This document shows, piece by piece, positions 6,837-14,516 of a DNA stretch of 24,245 nucleotides; positions within the stretch are counted from its first letter, which is position 1; every line of letters begins with the position of its first letter. The position numbers and the translations under genes were made by a program. The stretch comes from UBA6912 sp041611095 (GTDB taxonomy: Bacteria > Actinomycetota > Acidimicrobiia > Spongiisociales > UBA5794), in assembly GCA_041611095.1 (NCBI GenBank), contig JBFINP010000045.1:1-24245 (forward strand), given 5' to 3'. The notes beneath the pieces are model-generated. The model was not told the DNA's origin. It saw only the letters and a list, made by a program, of their open reading frames with translations, and ran no database searches.

Positions 6837-7578
6837 CGTCGACCGGACGAGCATCCCGCGGCACGTCGCCATCATCCTCGATGGCAACGGGCGGTGGGCG
6901 AACGCCAGAGGTCTGCCGCGGACCGCGGGCCACGCCCAAGGGGAGCCGGCGCTGTTCGACGTCATCGAGGGTGCGCTCGACCTCGGCATCGAGTGGCTCA
7001 CCGCCTACGTGTTCTCCACCGAGAACTGGGCCCGTGACGAGGACGAAGTCCACTTCCTGATGCATTTCAACATCGATCTGTTGCGCCGACGCAGGGATGA
7101 GATGAACCAGAAAGGCGTCCGCATCATCTTCATTGGCGAACGTGACGATCCGCGAGTGCCCGACGAGCTTCGCGAGGAGATCCGGATCGCCGAGGATCTG
7201 ACGGCGCGCAACCGGACGCTGAACCTGGTATTTGCGTTTAACTACGGCGGCAGGGCGGAGGTCGTCGACGCCGTCCGACGCGTTGCCGCCGACGCTGCTC
7301 GCGGTGCTCTGGACCCGCAACAGATCACCGAGGCGGATTTCGCCGGGCGGCTCTACCTGCCCGAGATGCCCGACCCCGACCTCGTGATCAGGTCGAGTGG
7401 CGAGCAGCGAACGTCGAACTTCCTCTTGTGGGAGTCGGCGTATGCCGAGTACGTCTTCAGTCCCGTGCTGTGGCCCGATTTCGATCGCAACGTCCTGGCG
7501 GACTGCATCGCTGAGTTCCAGCGTCGCACCCGCCGCTTCGGCGGCGCCGTCGACGCCGTGAGCGGGGCCGAGCCCTGA
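6829..7578 (+). CDS. uppS: Isoprenyl (undecaprenyl-type) diphosphate synthase, cis-prenyltransferase
   Basis: This 249-aa protein has the family length. The substrate-binding motif DGNGRWA starts at the catalytic D18. FSTENWAR lies near residues 61-70. The C-terminal signature from R188 (RSSGEQRTSNFLLWESAYAE) supplies the Arg and Glu residues that bind isopentenyl diphosphate and Mg2+. The enzyme adds cis-isoprene units to make the lipid carrier for peptidoglycan and other envelope glycans; the chain length made here cannot be read from sequence. ATG 6829 lies inside the end of recO (8-base overlap), indicating translational coupling. A longer frame upstream is a shadow inside recO. Confidence 0.95.
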   Translation: MRDVDRTSIPRHVAIILDGNGRWANARGLPRTAGHAQGEPALFDVIEGALDLGIEWLTAYVFSTENWARDEDEVHFLMHFNIDLLRRRRDEMNQKGVRIIFIGERDDPRVPDELREEIRIAEDLTARNRTLNLVFAFNYGGRAEVVDAVRRVAADAARGALDPQQITEADFAGRLYLPEMPDPDLVIRSSGEQRTSNFLLWESAYAEYVFSPVLWPDFDRNVLADCIAEFQRRTRRFGGAVDAVSGAEP

Positions 7579-7613
7579 ATCCTCGACGTGGCGGGATGTC
7601 GCCTGGCCCTGAG

Positions 7614-7619
7614 TACCAT
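7614..7619 (+). promoter_or_regulatory. Predicted -10 box of glyS, leaderless type
   Basis: TACCAT fits the actinobacterial TAnnnT -10 consensus and ends 9 bases before ATG 7629. Transcription would begin at or within a couple of bases of the start codon, and no Shine-Dalgarno precedes that ATG. A clear -35 is not visible. Confidence 0.45.
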
Positions 7620-7628
7620 CACGGCCCC

Positions 7629-8933
7629 ATGCCTGCTGATTTCGACACCATCGTCAACCTGTCCAAGAAGCGCGGCTTCGTGTTCCAGTCGTCGGAGATC
7701 TATGGCGGTCTGCGGTCCGCCTATGACTACGGACCCCTCGGCGTCGAGCTGCTGCGCAACGTGAAGGAGCAGTGGTGGCACGCGATTGTTCGCATGCGCG
7801 AGGACGTCGTCGGGATCGACTCCGCCGTCATCCAGGCACCCCAGGTGTGGGAAGCGTCGGGGCACGTCGCGTCGTTCAACGACCCTCTGGTGGAGTGCAC
7901 CAACTGCAACAACCGGCATCGCCTGGACAAGCTCGACGATCCCGAGCAGTGTCCCGCTTGCGGGCAACGAGGCACGTTCACCGAGGCCAAGCAGTTCAAC
8001 CTGATGTTTCGCACCCATATGGGCCCGGTGGAGTCACCCGACAACCTCGTGTACCTGCGACCGGAGACGGCGCAGGGCATCTTCATCAACTTCGAGAACG
8101 TGCGACGCACCTCCCGACTCAAGTTGCCGTTCGGAATCGCCCAGGTCGGCAAGAGCTTTCGCAACGAGATCACGCCGGGACAGTTCGTTTTCCGCACCCG
8201 CGAGTTCGAGCAGATGGAGATGGAGTTCTTCTGTCGACCCGAGGAGGCGGACGATTGGTTCCGCTACTGGGTCGAGGAGCGGCGGCGCTGGTACGTCGAC
8301 CTCGGGATGAAGGAAGGGAACCTGCAGCTGCGCCCCCACGCACACGATGAGCTGTCGCATTACTCCGCCGGCACGTTCGACGTGGACTACCGCTTCCCGT
8401 GGGGTTGGGACGAGCTGGAGGGGATCGCCAATCGCACCGACTTCGACCTCAAGGCACACATGGAGCACAGCGGCAAGGACCTCACCTACTACGACCAGGA
8501 GCGCGACGAGCGATTCGTTCCCTACGTGATCGAGCCGGCGGCTGGGGCGACGCGGACGACCTTCGCGTTCCTCATCGACGCGTACGACGAGGAAGAGGTA
8601 CGCGGCGAGACCCGGGTAGTGCTGCGGCTCGACCCGCGACTGTCGCCGATCAAGGTGGCCGTGCTGCCGCTGTCGAAGAAGCCCGAGCTCATCGAGGTGA
8701 CGACGAAGCTGGCTGCAGATCTCCGGCCGCACTGGACGGTCGAGCACGACGTGACCCAGGCGATCGGTCGCCGGTACCGGCGCCAGGATGAGATCGGAAC
8801 GCCGTACTGCGTCACGGTCGACTTCGATTCCCTCGACGACGGTCAGGCCACGGTGCGGGCTCGCGACACCATGGAGCAGGATCGCATCCCGATGGACCGC
8901 ATCGCCGAGTACCTCACGACCCGGCTTCCGTGA
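7629..8933 (+). CDS. glyS: Glycyl-tRNA synthetase, single-chain alpha2 type
   Basis: This 434-aa class II synthetase joins glycine to tRNA-Gly. The opening KKRGFVFQSSEIYGGL is diagnostic of the single-polypeptide (not alpha2-beta2) form. A zinc-ribbon-like insert has C90, C93, C108 and C111. Motif 2 lies around 175-200 (FRNEITPGQFVFRTREFEQ) and motif 3 around 306-320 (GATRTTFAFLIDAY). The anticodon-binding domain runs from about 340 to the end. ATG 7629 is preferred over an in-frame ATG at 7596, because a TACCAT -10 box at 7614 lies between them and no ribosome-binding site is seen. The gene ends 6 bases from the convergent gene at 8940. Confidence 0.95.
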   Translation: MPADFDTIVNLSKKRGFVFQSSEIYGGLRSAYDYGPLGVELLRNVKEQWWHAIVRMREDVVGIDSAVIQAPQVWEASGHVASFNDPLVECTNCNNRHRLDKLDDPEQCPACGQRGTFTEAKQFNLMFRTHMGPVESPDNLVYLRPETAQGIFINFENVRRTSRLKLPFGIAQVGKSFRNEITPGQFVFRTREFEQMEMEFFCRPEEADDWFRYWVEERRRWYVDLGMKEGNLQLRPHAHDELSHYSAGTFDVDYRFPWGWDELEGIANRTDFDLKAHMEHSGKDLTYYDQERDERFVPYVIEPAAGATRTTFAFLIDAYDEEEVRGETRVVLRLDPRLSPIKVAVLPLSKKPELIEVTTKLAADLRPHWTVEHDVTQAIGRRYRRQDEIGTPYCVTVDFDSLDDGQATVRARDTMEQDRIPMDRIAEYLTTRLP

Positions 8934-8939
8934 TCCGGC

Positions 8940-10184
8940 TCAGGTGCGCGAGACCAACCGCCCGTCGGCGACGAAGACGTTGCGCATCATCGCATCGACC
9001 TTGTGCAGCGTTCCCGCAAACGTGATGCGCTCGCCGCGCTCGAACCGCAGCCCTGCCGGGAGCGCCACCACCGCATCGATCTCTGCGTTTCCATAGAGAT
9101 CGGAGCGGATGGAGGCGACGCCCACGACCGTCTTCGTGCCGGGCCCGGCACCGAAGTCGAGATCGGTCTCGTAGGGGCGGATGCTGCGCACCTCGCCCGA
9201 CCATTGCACCCGCTGTCCCTTGTACCGGCGGTCGAACTCCGCTCCGCTCTCGAAGCTCAGCCGGGCTCGCCCGAAGATCTCCTGGAACATGTCGACCGAG
9301 TCCGTGTCGACACCGGCGGTACCGTCACTCGACGGCGCCGCCGGAACGGCCGGTGGCGGGGGAGGAGCCGGCCCCGGAGGAGGCGTTCGTGCGGCTGCGA
9401 CCATCCGTTCCGCCTCATCGTCTCCGGGAAGCGCCCTGGCCGCCGAGTCCGCTCCGGACGCGGCCTGCTCACGTTCGCTGGCCGCGAGCGCGGCCTCCGC
9501 GGCGAGCAGCCTGAGCTCGGCGTCGTCTGGGTTGTCAGCGGAGGCCTTCTCGAGCTTGTCGAGAGCAGCGCGGAGGTCTCCAGCGGCTCGGGTCGCAAGG
9601 GCCTCGTTGACCGCGGCGGTCCCCGTCGTTCCCTGCAGCGCATGAGCGGTCGCAACGAGGCGGCGCGCGATGCCTTCGATCTTCTTCGGGTCCTTGGCGA
9701 GCCGTTTCGTGGTCACGTCCATGCTGTGTTCGGTGACCACCAGCGAGGAGTGGATGGCGAACAGCCGGAGCAGGGCAAAGCGTCGTGCGGGTGTCAGCAG
9801 CGCCCGCAGTTCCTCCGGATGATCGGTGGCGACGTCGAACGCATCGTCGAACTCGGCCTCGCCGATCTGTACGTCGTCGACGCCGAGGGCTCGCATGATC
9901 TTCTGCGTTCCCCCCTCGCGCTTGAGCCGGAACTCGGCACCCAGCGGAGGAAACACCACGCGGTAGCGGGTACGGGTGTTGTCTCCCGAGCCCTTGACGT
10001 CGATCACGACCCCGAATCCTTCGATGTCTCCAGCGATTCGAGGGTGGCCGAACGATGCGGATTCGAACTGGATGCCGAGGCGACGGGCGGCTTCGCCCCA
10101 GTTCTGGCGCGTCCGTTGGGCCGACAGGAAGAACACACCGATCATGACGATCACAACGACGATGACGAAGATGAGGCCGGGCAT
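8940..10184 (-). CDS. Uncharacterised N-terminally anchored protein with TPR-like middle and OB-like C-terminus
   Basis: I do not recognise a named gene. The 414-aa product starts with an uncleaved-looking membrane helix (residues 3-22). A globular N-terminal domain (about 25-195) contains RLGIQFESASFGHPRIAGDIEGF and a VVFPPLG strand. An Ala-rich helical, TPR-like stretch follows (about 195-255, with DNPDDAELRLLAAEAALAAS), then a Pro/Ala linker (about 265-285). The C-terminal domain (about 310-410) has YKGQRVQWSGEVRSI and later GERITFAGTLHKVD. That pattern resembles the tRNA_anti-like OB fold, which in such proteins usually means protein or ligand binding rather than tRNA binding. The product probably faces one side of the membrane as a tethered adaptor. 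It is convergent with glyS and divergent from dnaG (81 bases apart). Confidence 0.75.
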   Translation of the reverse strand: MPGLIFVIVVVIVMIGVFFLSAQRTRQNWGEAARRLGIQFESASFGHPRIAGDIEGFGVVIDVKGSGDNTRTRYRVVFPPLGAEFRLKREGGTQKIMRALGVDDVQIGEAEFDDAFDVATDHPEELRALLTPARRFALLRLFAIHSSLVVTEHSMDVTTKRLAKDPKKIEGIARRLVATAHALQGTTGTAAVNEALATRAAGDLRAALDKLEKASADNPDDAELRLLAAEAALAASEREQAASGADSAARALPGDDEAERMVAAARTPPPGPAPPPPPAVPAAPSSDGTAGVDTDSVDMFQEIFGRARLSFESGAEFDRRYKGQRVQWSGEVRSIRPYETDLDFGAGPGTKTVVGVASIRSDLYGNAEIDAVVALPAGLRFERGERITFAGTLHKVDAMMRNVFVADGRLVSRT

Positions 10185-10251
10185 GCCGGGATTCTACGGG
10201 GAGTTGCCAACGGGTCCGCGAGGACCGGGCGGGCCGGGTCGGGCCCCTCGG

Positions 10252-10257
10252 TACACT
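10252..10257 (+). promoter_or_regulatory. Predicted -10 box of dnaG, leaderless type
   Basis: TACACT is a strong TAnnnT-type -10 hexamer ending 8 bases before GTG 10266, so the transcript probably starts at or next to the start codon. The upstream sequence is very GC-rich and offers no clear -35. Confidence 0.5.
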
Positions 10258-10265
10258 CGCTGATC

Positions 10266-12020
10266 GTGGCCTATGCGCGTGAGGACATCGATCGAGTCCG
10301 CGAGCGAACCGATCTCGCCGAGCTGGCCGCCGAGGTCACGAAGGTGAAACGGTCGGGCCGATCGGTCATGGCCGTGTGCCCGTTCCACAGCGAGAAGACG
10401 CCGTCGCTGTCGATCGATCCGGCACGCGGCCTCTACCACTGCTTCGGATGCGGCAAGAGCGGCGACGTCTTCAGCTGGATCGAGGAGACTCAGGGGGTCG
10501 ACTTCGCCGGCTCGGTCGAGCTGCTCGCCCGGCGGGCAGGCGTCACACTGACGGAGACGCCGGGGGCGTCGAAGCGGCGCAGCAGACGTGAGGCACTCGT
10601 CGCGGCGATGAGTGACGCCGTCTCGTTCTACACGGAGCGCCTGAAGTCGGCGCCTGATGCGGCATCTGCACGCAGCTACCTGCGGGGTCGGGGCTACGAC
10701 ACCGGCGTGGTCGACCGCTTCAAGCTGGGCTACGCACCGGCCGCATGGGACGAGCTGACGAAGCACCTCCGCGACCGCGGCCACGCCGAGGACGCCATCA
10801 CCCTGGCCGGCCTGGGGTCGCGGTCGCGCCGGGGCACGGTCATCGACCGGTTCCGAGGTCGCGTGCTCTTCCCCATCTACGATCTCCGTGGTGACCCCGT
10901 GGGCTTCGGCGCCCGCCTTCTCGAGGGCGACGGGCCCAAGTACCTCAACTCGCCGGAGACCCCCATCTACCACAAGTCACGGCTGCTCTACGGTCTGAAT
11001 TGGGCGAAGTCCGAGATCGTTCGGGCCGGTGAAGCGGTGGTGGTCGAGGGTTACACCGACGTCATCGCATTCCATCTGGCCGACCGGCCCATCGCCGTGG
11101 CCACGTGCGGCACCGCGCTTGTCGACGATCACCTCGACCTCCTCAGGCGGTTCAGCGAGCGCATCGTGCTCGCCTTCGATGCCGACAGCGCCGGGACCGG
11201 CGCCGCGCTGCGCGGGTTCGACAAGGTATTGCCGGGCGAGCTGGACCTTCGGGTCGGGCTGTTGCCGGAAGGCAGAGACCCGGCGGATCTGGTCGGTGAG
11301 GGCGACGAGGAGCTGTTGCGAAAGGCGGTGGCCGAGTCGATACCGCTCCTCCAATTCCGTATCGAGCAGGATCTGGCGGGCTACGACCTCGACGAGGCGG
11401 AGGCGAGAGGTCGCGCCGCGGCTGCCGCTGCCCGCCTCGTCGCCCTTCACCCCAACGCCGTGGTGCGGCACGAGTATGCCGTGCTGGTGTCGCGCCGGAC
11501 GGGCGTGGATCTCTCGGTCGTCGAAGCTGCCGTTCGAGGCTCCCTTCCCGCCCCGCCCCGGTCCCGGCAGTCCGAACCGATGCGGCGGCTATCCGGGCAG
11601 GAGAAGGCAGAGCGGGAGCTCCTCCGACTGGTGCTCGCCAACGATCCCGGCCTGCGTGGCGAATCCGTCGACGCCGATCTGTTTGCCGATGAGACCCACC
11701 GAGCCGGCTACGAACTGGTTGCGCCGTCCATCGCGGACCTCCCGGCAGGTGTAGCCCCAGATCTCGGTAGTCTGCTGGGCGACGATGCGTCGCCACTGAT
11801 CCGGTTGCTCAGCGAGTTGGCGCTCGAGGATCGGCCGCTTGCCGACGCCGGAGACATCGTGTCCCGGCTCCGCATCGGCCGTATCGACGAGCGGGTCGAC
11901 TCTTTGCGGCGCCGGCTGGAGGCGGTGGATCCGAATGGCCAGTCACAGGTGTATTCCGACACTTTCGAGGAGTTGATAGCGTTGGAGCGTGAACGACGCG
12001 AGCTGCGAGAGCGTCCGTGA
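10266..12020 (+). CDS. dnaG: DNA primase DnaG
   Basis: This 584-aa primase makes RNA primers at replication forks. The N-terminal CHC2 zinc finger has C38, H41, C59 and C62 (CPFHSEKTPS then YHCFGCG). The catalytic core contains the primase N domain and a Toprim fold with E261 (VVVEGYTDVIAF) and D305-A-D307 (AFDADSAGT). The less conserved C-terminal part (about 440-584) should bind the replicative helicase. GTG 10266 is chosen because VAYAREDIDRVRERTDL is the normal primase N-terminus and lies just after a -10 box. The much longer open frame upstream is antisense to the minus-strand gene and not real. The stop overlaps rpoD by 4 bases. Confidence 0.96.
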   Translation: MAYAREDIDRVRERTDLAELAAEVTKVKRSGRSVMAVCPFHSEKTPSLSIDPARGLYHCFGCGKSGDVFSWIEETQGVDFAGSVELLARRAGVTLTETPGASKRRSRREALVAAMSDAVSFYTERLKSAPDAASARSYLRGRGYDTGVVDRFKLGYAPAAWDELTKHLRDRGHAEDAITLAGLGSRSRRGTVIDRFRGRVLFPIYDLRGDPVGFGARLLEGDGPKYLNSPETPIYHKSRLLYGLNWAKSEIVRAGEAVVVEGYTDVIAFHLADRPIAVATCGTALVDDHLDLLRRFSERIVLAFDADSAGTGAALRGFDKVLPGELDLRVGLLPEGRDPADLVGEGDEELLRKAVAESIPLLQFRIEQDLAGYDLDEAEARGRAAAAAARLVALHPNAVVRHEYAVLVSRRTGVDLSVVEAAVRGSLPAPPRSRQSEPMRRLSGQEKAERELLRLVLANDPGLRGESVDADLFADETHRAGYELVAPSIADLPAGVAPDLGSLLGDDASPLIRLLSELALEDRPLADAGDIVSRLRIGRIDERVDSLRRRLEAVDPNGQSQVYSDTFEELIALERERRELRERP

Positions 12021-13156
12021 CTGAAGCTACGACTGCGGTCCTCAACGATCTCATCAAGCGCGGGAAGCAGCGCGGCTTCCTCGTGATGACCGAGATCCAA
12101 CAGGAGCTCGAGGACGCTGAGGCGGCGCCCGAGGCGTTCGAGCACGTCATCCTCTCGCTCCGCGAGCAGGAGATCGAGATCCGTGAGGACTCCAACGACG
12201 CGCTCGCCGCAACCGCGCTGAGCAACGACGAGCTGGTCCATGTCTCCGATCCGGTGCGGATGTACCTTCAGGAGATCGGCCGCTATCCGCTGCTGACTCC
12301 CCAGCAGGAGGTCGAGCTGGCCATGCAGATGGAGTCAGGGGTGCGGGCCGACGAGAAGCTCGTGGCCGACGCCGAGGGAATGGAGAGCTCGGAACGGGTC
12401 TTCCTCGAGCGGGCGAGCCGCCTCGCCGACCGGGCGCGCAAGCGTCTCGTCGAGGCGAACCTGCGGCTCGTGGTTTCGATCGCCAAGAAGTACGTGGGTC
12501 GGGGGCTCTCGCTCCTCGACCTGATCCAAGAGGGCAATCTCGGGCTCATCCGTGCGGTGGAGAAGTTCGACTACCGCAAAGGGTTCAAGTTCTCGACCTA
12601 TGCGACGTGGTGGATCCGGCAGGCGGTGACTCGCGCACTCGCCGACCAGGCGCGGACGATCCGCGTGCCGGTCCACATGGTCGAGACAATCAACAAGCTC
12701 GCCCGTGCGCAGCGCAACCTGATGCAGGATCTGGGCCGCGAACCGACGATCGAGGAGATCGCGGCCGAGATGGAGATCGAGCCGGATCGGGTCTCCGAGC
12801 TCCGCCGCATCGCACAGGACCCGGTGTCGCTCGAGACGCCGCTCGGCGAGGAGGACGACTCCACGCTCGGCGACTTCGTGCAGGACACCGATGCGGACGT
12901 GCCGGTGGAGGCCGCCTCGTTCCGCCTGCTACAGGAGTACCTCAACCTCGCCCTCGAAGGGCTCAACGAGCGGGAGCGCCAGGTGCTGATCATGCGGTTT
13001 GGGCTCGCCGACGGGAAGGTCCGCACGCTCGAAGAGGTCGGGAGCCACTTCAGGGTGACTCGGGAGCGCATTCGTCAGATCGAGACGAAGGCGCTGGCGA
13101 AGCTTCGTCAGCCGGCGCGGGCCAAGCGCCTCGAGGGCTATCTCGAGGGGGCCTGA
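12017..13156 (+). CDS. rpoD: Primary sigma factor RpoD/SigA
   Basis: This 379-aa housekeeping sigma factor has a short region 1.1 (residues about 8-60, LIKRGKQRGFLVMTEIQQEL) and region 1.2 from about 76 (SDPVRMYLQEIGRYPLLT). Region 2 starts at about 149 and contains DLIQEGNLGLIRAVEKFDY and FSTYATWWIRQAV, which bind the -10 element and melt DNA. Region 3 follows. The region 4.2 helix-turn-helix lies around 338-365 (LEEVGSHFRVTRERIRQIE). The GTG start overlaps the dnaG stop as GTGA, the macromolecular-synthesis arrangement without rpsU. The domain content and complete region 1.2/2 separate it from the ECF-type sigma at 3042. Confidence 0.96.
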   Translation: MTEATTAVLNDLIKRGKQRGFLVMTEIQQELEDAEAAPEAFEHVILSLREQEIEIREDSNDALAATALSNDELVHVSDPVRMYLQEIGRYPLLTPQQEVELAMQMESGVRADEKLVADAEGMESSERVFLERASRLADRARKRLVEANLRLVVSIAKKYVGRGLSLLDLIQEGNLGLIRAVEKFDYRKGFKFSTYATWWIRQAVTRALADQARTIRVPVHMVETINKLARAQRNLMQDLGREPTIEEIAAEMEIEPDRVSELRRIAQDPVSLETPLGEEDDSTLGDFVQDTDADVPVEAASFRLLQEYLNLALEGLNERERQVLIMRFGLADGKVRTLEEVGSHFRVTRERIRQIETKALAKLRQPARAKRLEGYLEGA

Positions 13157-13419
13157 CCGGCGGGCCGGCCGTCGGATGCCTCGCTGCGTTCCCTGATTGC
13201 CGCACCGGCCGCCCGGAGTCCGTTCCCCATGACCCCGCGGGCCTTGGCTCTCGGCATCTCGGTCAAGTCGCCGGCCACTTCGATCGCCCCGGCGACCCTC
13301 TCGTTCGAACGCGCTCTGTACCACGCCCGCATGAGCTGGTCGTAGCGTTCGCGGCCGGCGCGGGCGCCGAGTACGTAGCCGATGCCGAGTCCGGTGATCA
13401 AGCCTGTGCGAAAGCGCAT
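13138..13419 (-). CDS. Small YtxH-like membrane-associated protein
   Basis: This is a 93-aa product. Its N-terminus MRFRTGLITGLGIGYVLGAR is a glycine-zipper-like membrane segment followed by AGRERYDQLMRAWYRAR. That combination is typical of small YtxH-type or 'YtxH domain' proteins of actinobacteria, whose function is unknown. The remainder is helical and charged, with a disordered end (GRPAGQAPSR). ATG 13419 is preferred to an upstream ATG, because the longer version adds an unlikely WRAADAST leader. The last 19 bases overlap the 3' end of rpoD on the opposite strand, so the two transcripts converge. Confidence 0.7.
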   Translation of the reverse strand: MRFRTGLITGLGIGYVLGARAGRERYDQLMRAWYRARSNERVAGAIEVAGDLTEMPRAKARGVMGNGLRAAGAAIRERSEASDGRPAGQAPSR

Positions 13420-13457
13420 GGTGCCATTGTGCCAGGCCGACCTGGTCGATGCGTCTG

Positions 13458-13509
13458 CTGCACGCCACGGATGCTGTGATACCATCCGCCCGCTCCCGGT
13501 CGGGAGCGG
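13458..13509 (+). promoter_or_regulatory. Predicted tRNA-Asn promoter and leader dyad
   Basis: CTGCAC (13458-13463) and TACCAT (13480-13485) are 16 bases apart and fit a housekeeping promoter with a start near 13492. Just after it, CCGCTCCCG (13490-13498) and CGGGAGCGG (13501-13509) form a perfect inverted repeat ending 5 bases before the tRNA. It could be a leader hairpin trimmed by RNase P or an operator. Confidence 0.45.
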
Positions 13510-13514
13510 ATCAT

Positions 13515-13587
13515 TCCGGGGTAGCTCAATCGGCAGAGCGTCGGACTGTTAATCCGCAGGTTGTGGGTTCGAGTCCCACCCCCGGAG
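13515..13587 (+). tRNA. tRNA-Asn (anticodon GTT)
   Basis: A complete 73-base cloverleaf is visible. The acceptor stem is TCCGGGG with CCCCGGA. The D arm is GCTCAATCGGCAGAGC. The anticodon loop CTGTTAA has GTT at 13548-13550. The T arm is GTGGG-TTCGAGT-CCCAC and the discriminator base is G. CCA is not encoded (GCCT follows). The bottom pair of the anticodon stem (T with C) is mismatched, which is minor. The 3' end faces the integrase remnant, the usual arrangement at a tRNA attachment site. Confidence 0.96.
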
Positions 13588-13608
13588 CCTCACCGAAACC
13601 TTTGCTGG

Positions 13609-13986
13609 TCAGGGGTTTCGGCGCGCCCAGGGCTCGAGCACGTCGGCGAGCGCTTGCAGTTCGTCGTCGTAGACGGGTCCGTCGAGGTCGAGGGTCGTCG
13701 CTGCGGAGGTGTGTCCGAGCCGTCGCTGGGCGGCCTCGATGCCTGCTCCGCTCGCGATCATGAGCGACGCAACTGTGTGCCGTACGTCATGCATCCTGAG
13801 CCCTGGGTCGCCGAACCATGCTGTCCCCGACTCACGTCGCCAGCGGCCTTCGCTGCTCGGAACGCTGAGGCCCGAGAGGTCGCGCTGGATGAACCCCTCG
13901 AGAGGGATCGAAGAGCGAAGCGATGCGAGGGGGGTACGGCGAGCGGCCGCAGGCCCGAGCGCGCCCCGCCCGGCCTTTGGAGGCAT
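13609..13986 (-). pseudogene. Tyrosine recombinase (integrase) remnant, C-terminal part, catalytically dead
   Basis: The minus-strand frame encodes the integrase C-terminus LRMHDVRHTVASLMIASGAG, then LGHTSAATTLD, then DDELQALADVLE, and stops 21 bases from the tRNA-Asn 3' end. The catalytic Arg/His (RH in HDVRHT) and LGH are kept. The segment that should read as the nucleophile Tyr followed by Gly-His reads LDGPVY, so Tyr is replaced by Asp and His by Pro. The N-terminal SAM-like and core domains are missing. The possible start ATG at 13986, with GGAGG upstream, encodes only about 45 unrelated residues before the homologous part, suggesting an internal deletion. This looks like the scar of an element once integrated at this tRNA. 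Confidence 0.75.
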
Positions 13987-14138
13987 AACCCCCAGTTGCC
14001 CTCCTGGTGTATATGGGTCGCTCGGTCCCTTTCGGGACCCACCATGTTGGCCTAATCTGCCCACAGGCCAAAGACCGGAGCGATCCGGCAATATCGTTGG
14101 CACGTAGGTAGGAGAGACGTGCGTGGTAGGAGAACGAT
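13987..14138 (+). promoter_or_regulatory. Upstream region of the receiver-HEAT-glycosyltransferase-kinase operon
   Basis: No gene is seen. Two small hairpins occur: GGTCCC (14024-14029) with GGGACC (14034-14039), and TTGGCCT (14047-14053) with AGGCCAA (14065-14071). TATCGT (14092-14097) is a possible -10 without a good -35. The ribosome-binding segment is nearly duplicated: GGTAGGAGA at 14107-14115 and again at 14125-14133, the second placed correctly for GTG 14139. Confidence 0.35.
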
Positions 14139-14516
14139 GTGGCAGCGACTGTGCTCGTTGCGGATGACGACCCCGACATCCGCGATCTACTCGAATTCAA
14201 ACTGACCCACTGCGGCTACAAGGTGTTCGTCGCAGCCGACGGTCCGTCGGCGCTGGCGGCTGCCTTGGAGCACAAGCCAGATCTCGCGGTTCTGGACATC
14301 ATGATGCCCGTGATGAGCGGCCTGGACGTGGCGCGTGCACTGCGCGAGAACGTCGAGACCTCGGCCATGTCGATCCTCATGCTCACCGCCCGTGCGCAGG
14401 AGAACGATGTTGCGCGCGGTTTCGGGGCAGGTGCAGACGACTACGTCCTCAAGCCTTTCAGCCCTCGCGAGCTGATCAGCAGGATCGAAGCGATACTCAC
14501 CCGCGTTGCGCGATGA
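14139..14516 (+). CDS. Single-domain response regulator (CheY-like receiver)
   Basis: This 125-aa protein consists only of a receiver domain. The acidic pocket is D9/D10/D11, the phospho-acceptor is D53 in AVLDIMMP, the switch Thr is T83 in MLTARA, and K105 lies in LKPFSP. There is no DNA-binding or enzymatic output domain, so it must act by protein contact or as a phosphorelay intermediate. GTG 14139 has TAGGAGA a few bases upstream; an ATG two bases earlier is out of frame. The stop overlaps the next gene as ATGA. The kinase at the end of the same operon is its likely partner, and the HEAT protein or glycosyltransferase its likely target; both are inferences from context. Confidence 0.92.
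   Translation: MAATVLVADDDPDIRDLLEFKLTHCGYKVFVAADGPSALAAALEHKPDLAVLDIMMPVMSGLDVARALRENVETSAMSILMLTARAQENDVARGFGAGADDYVLKPFSPRELISRIEAILTRVAR

Noticed and set aside
9003..10265. A 1005-codon version of dnaG starting at 9003
   Set aside because: The extra 421 codons are the antisense shadow of the minus-strand gene; DnaG homology begins at GTG 10266, right after a -10 box.
13594..13620. CGAAACC/GGTTTCG inverted repeat after tRNA-Asn as a terminator
   Set aside because: The stem is only 7 bp with a 13-base loop and no T-run; part of it encodes the integrase remnant's last codons.
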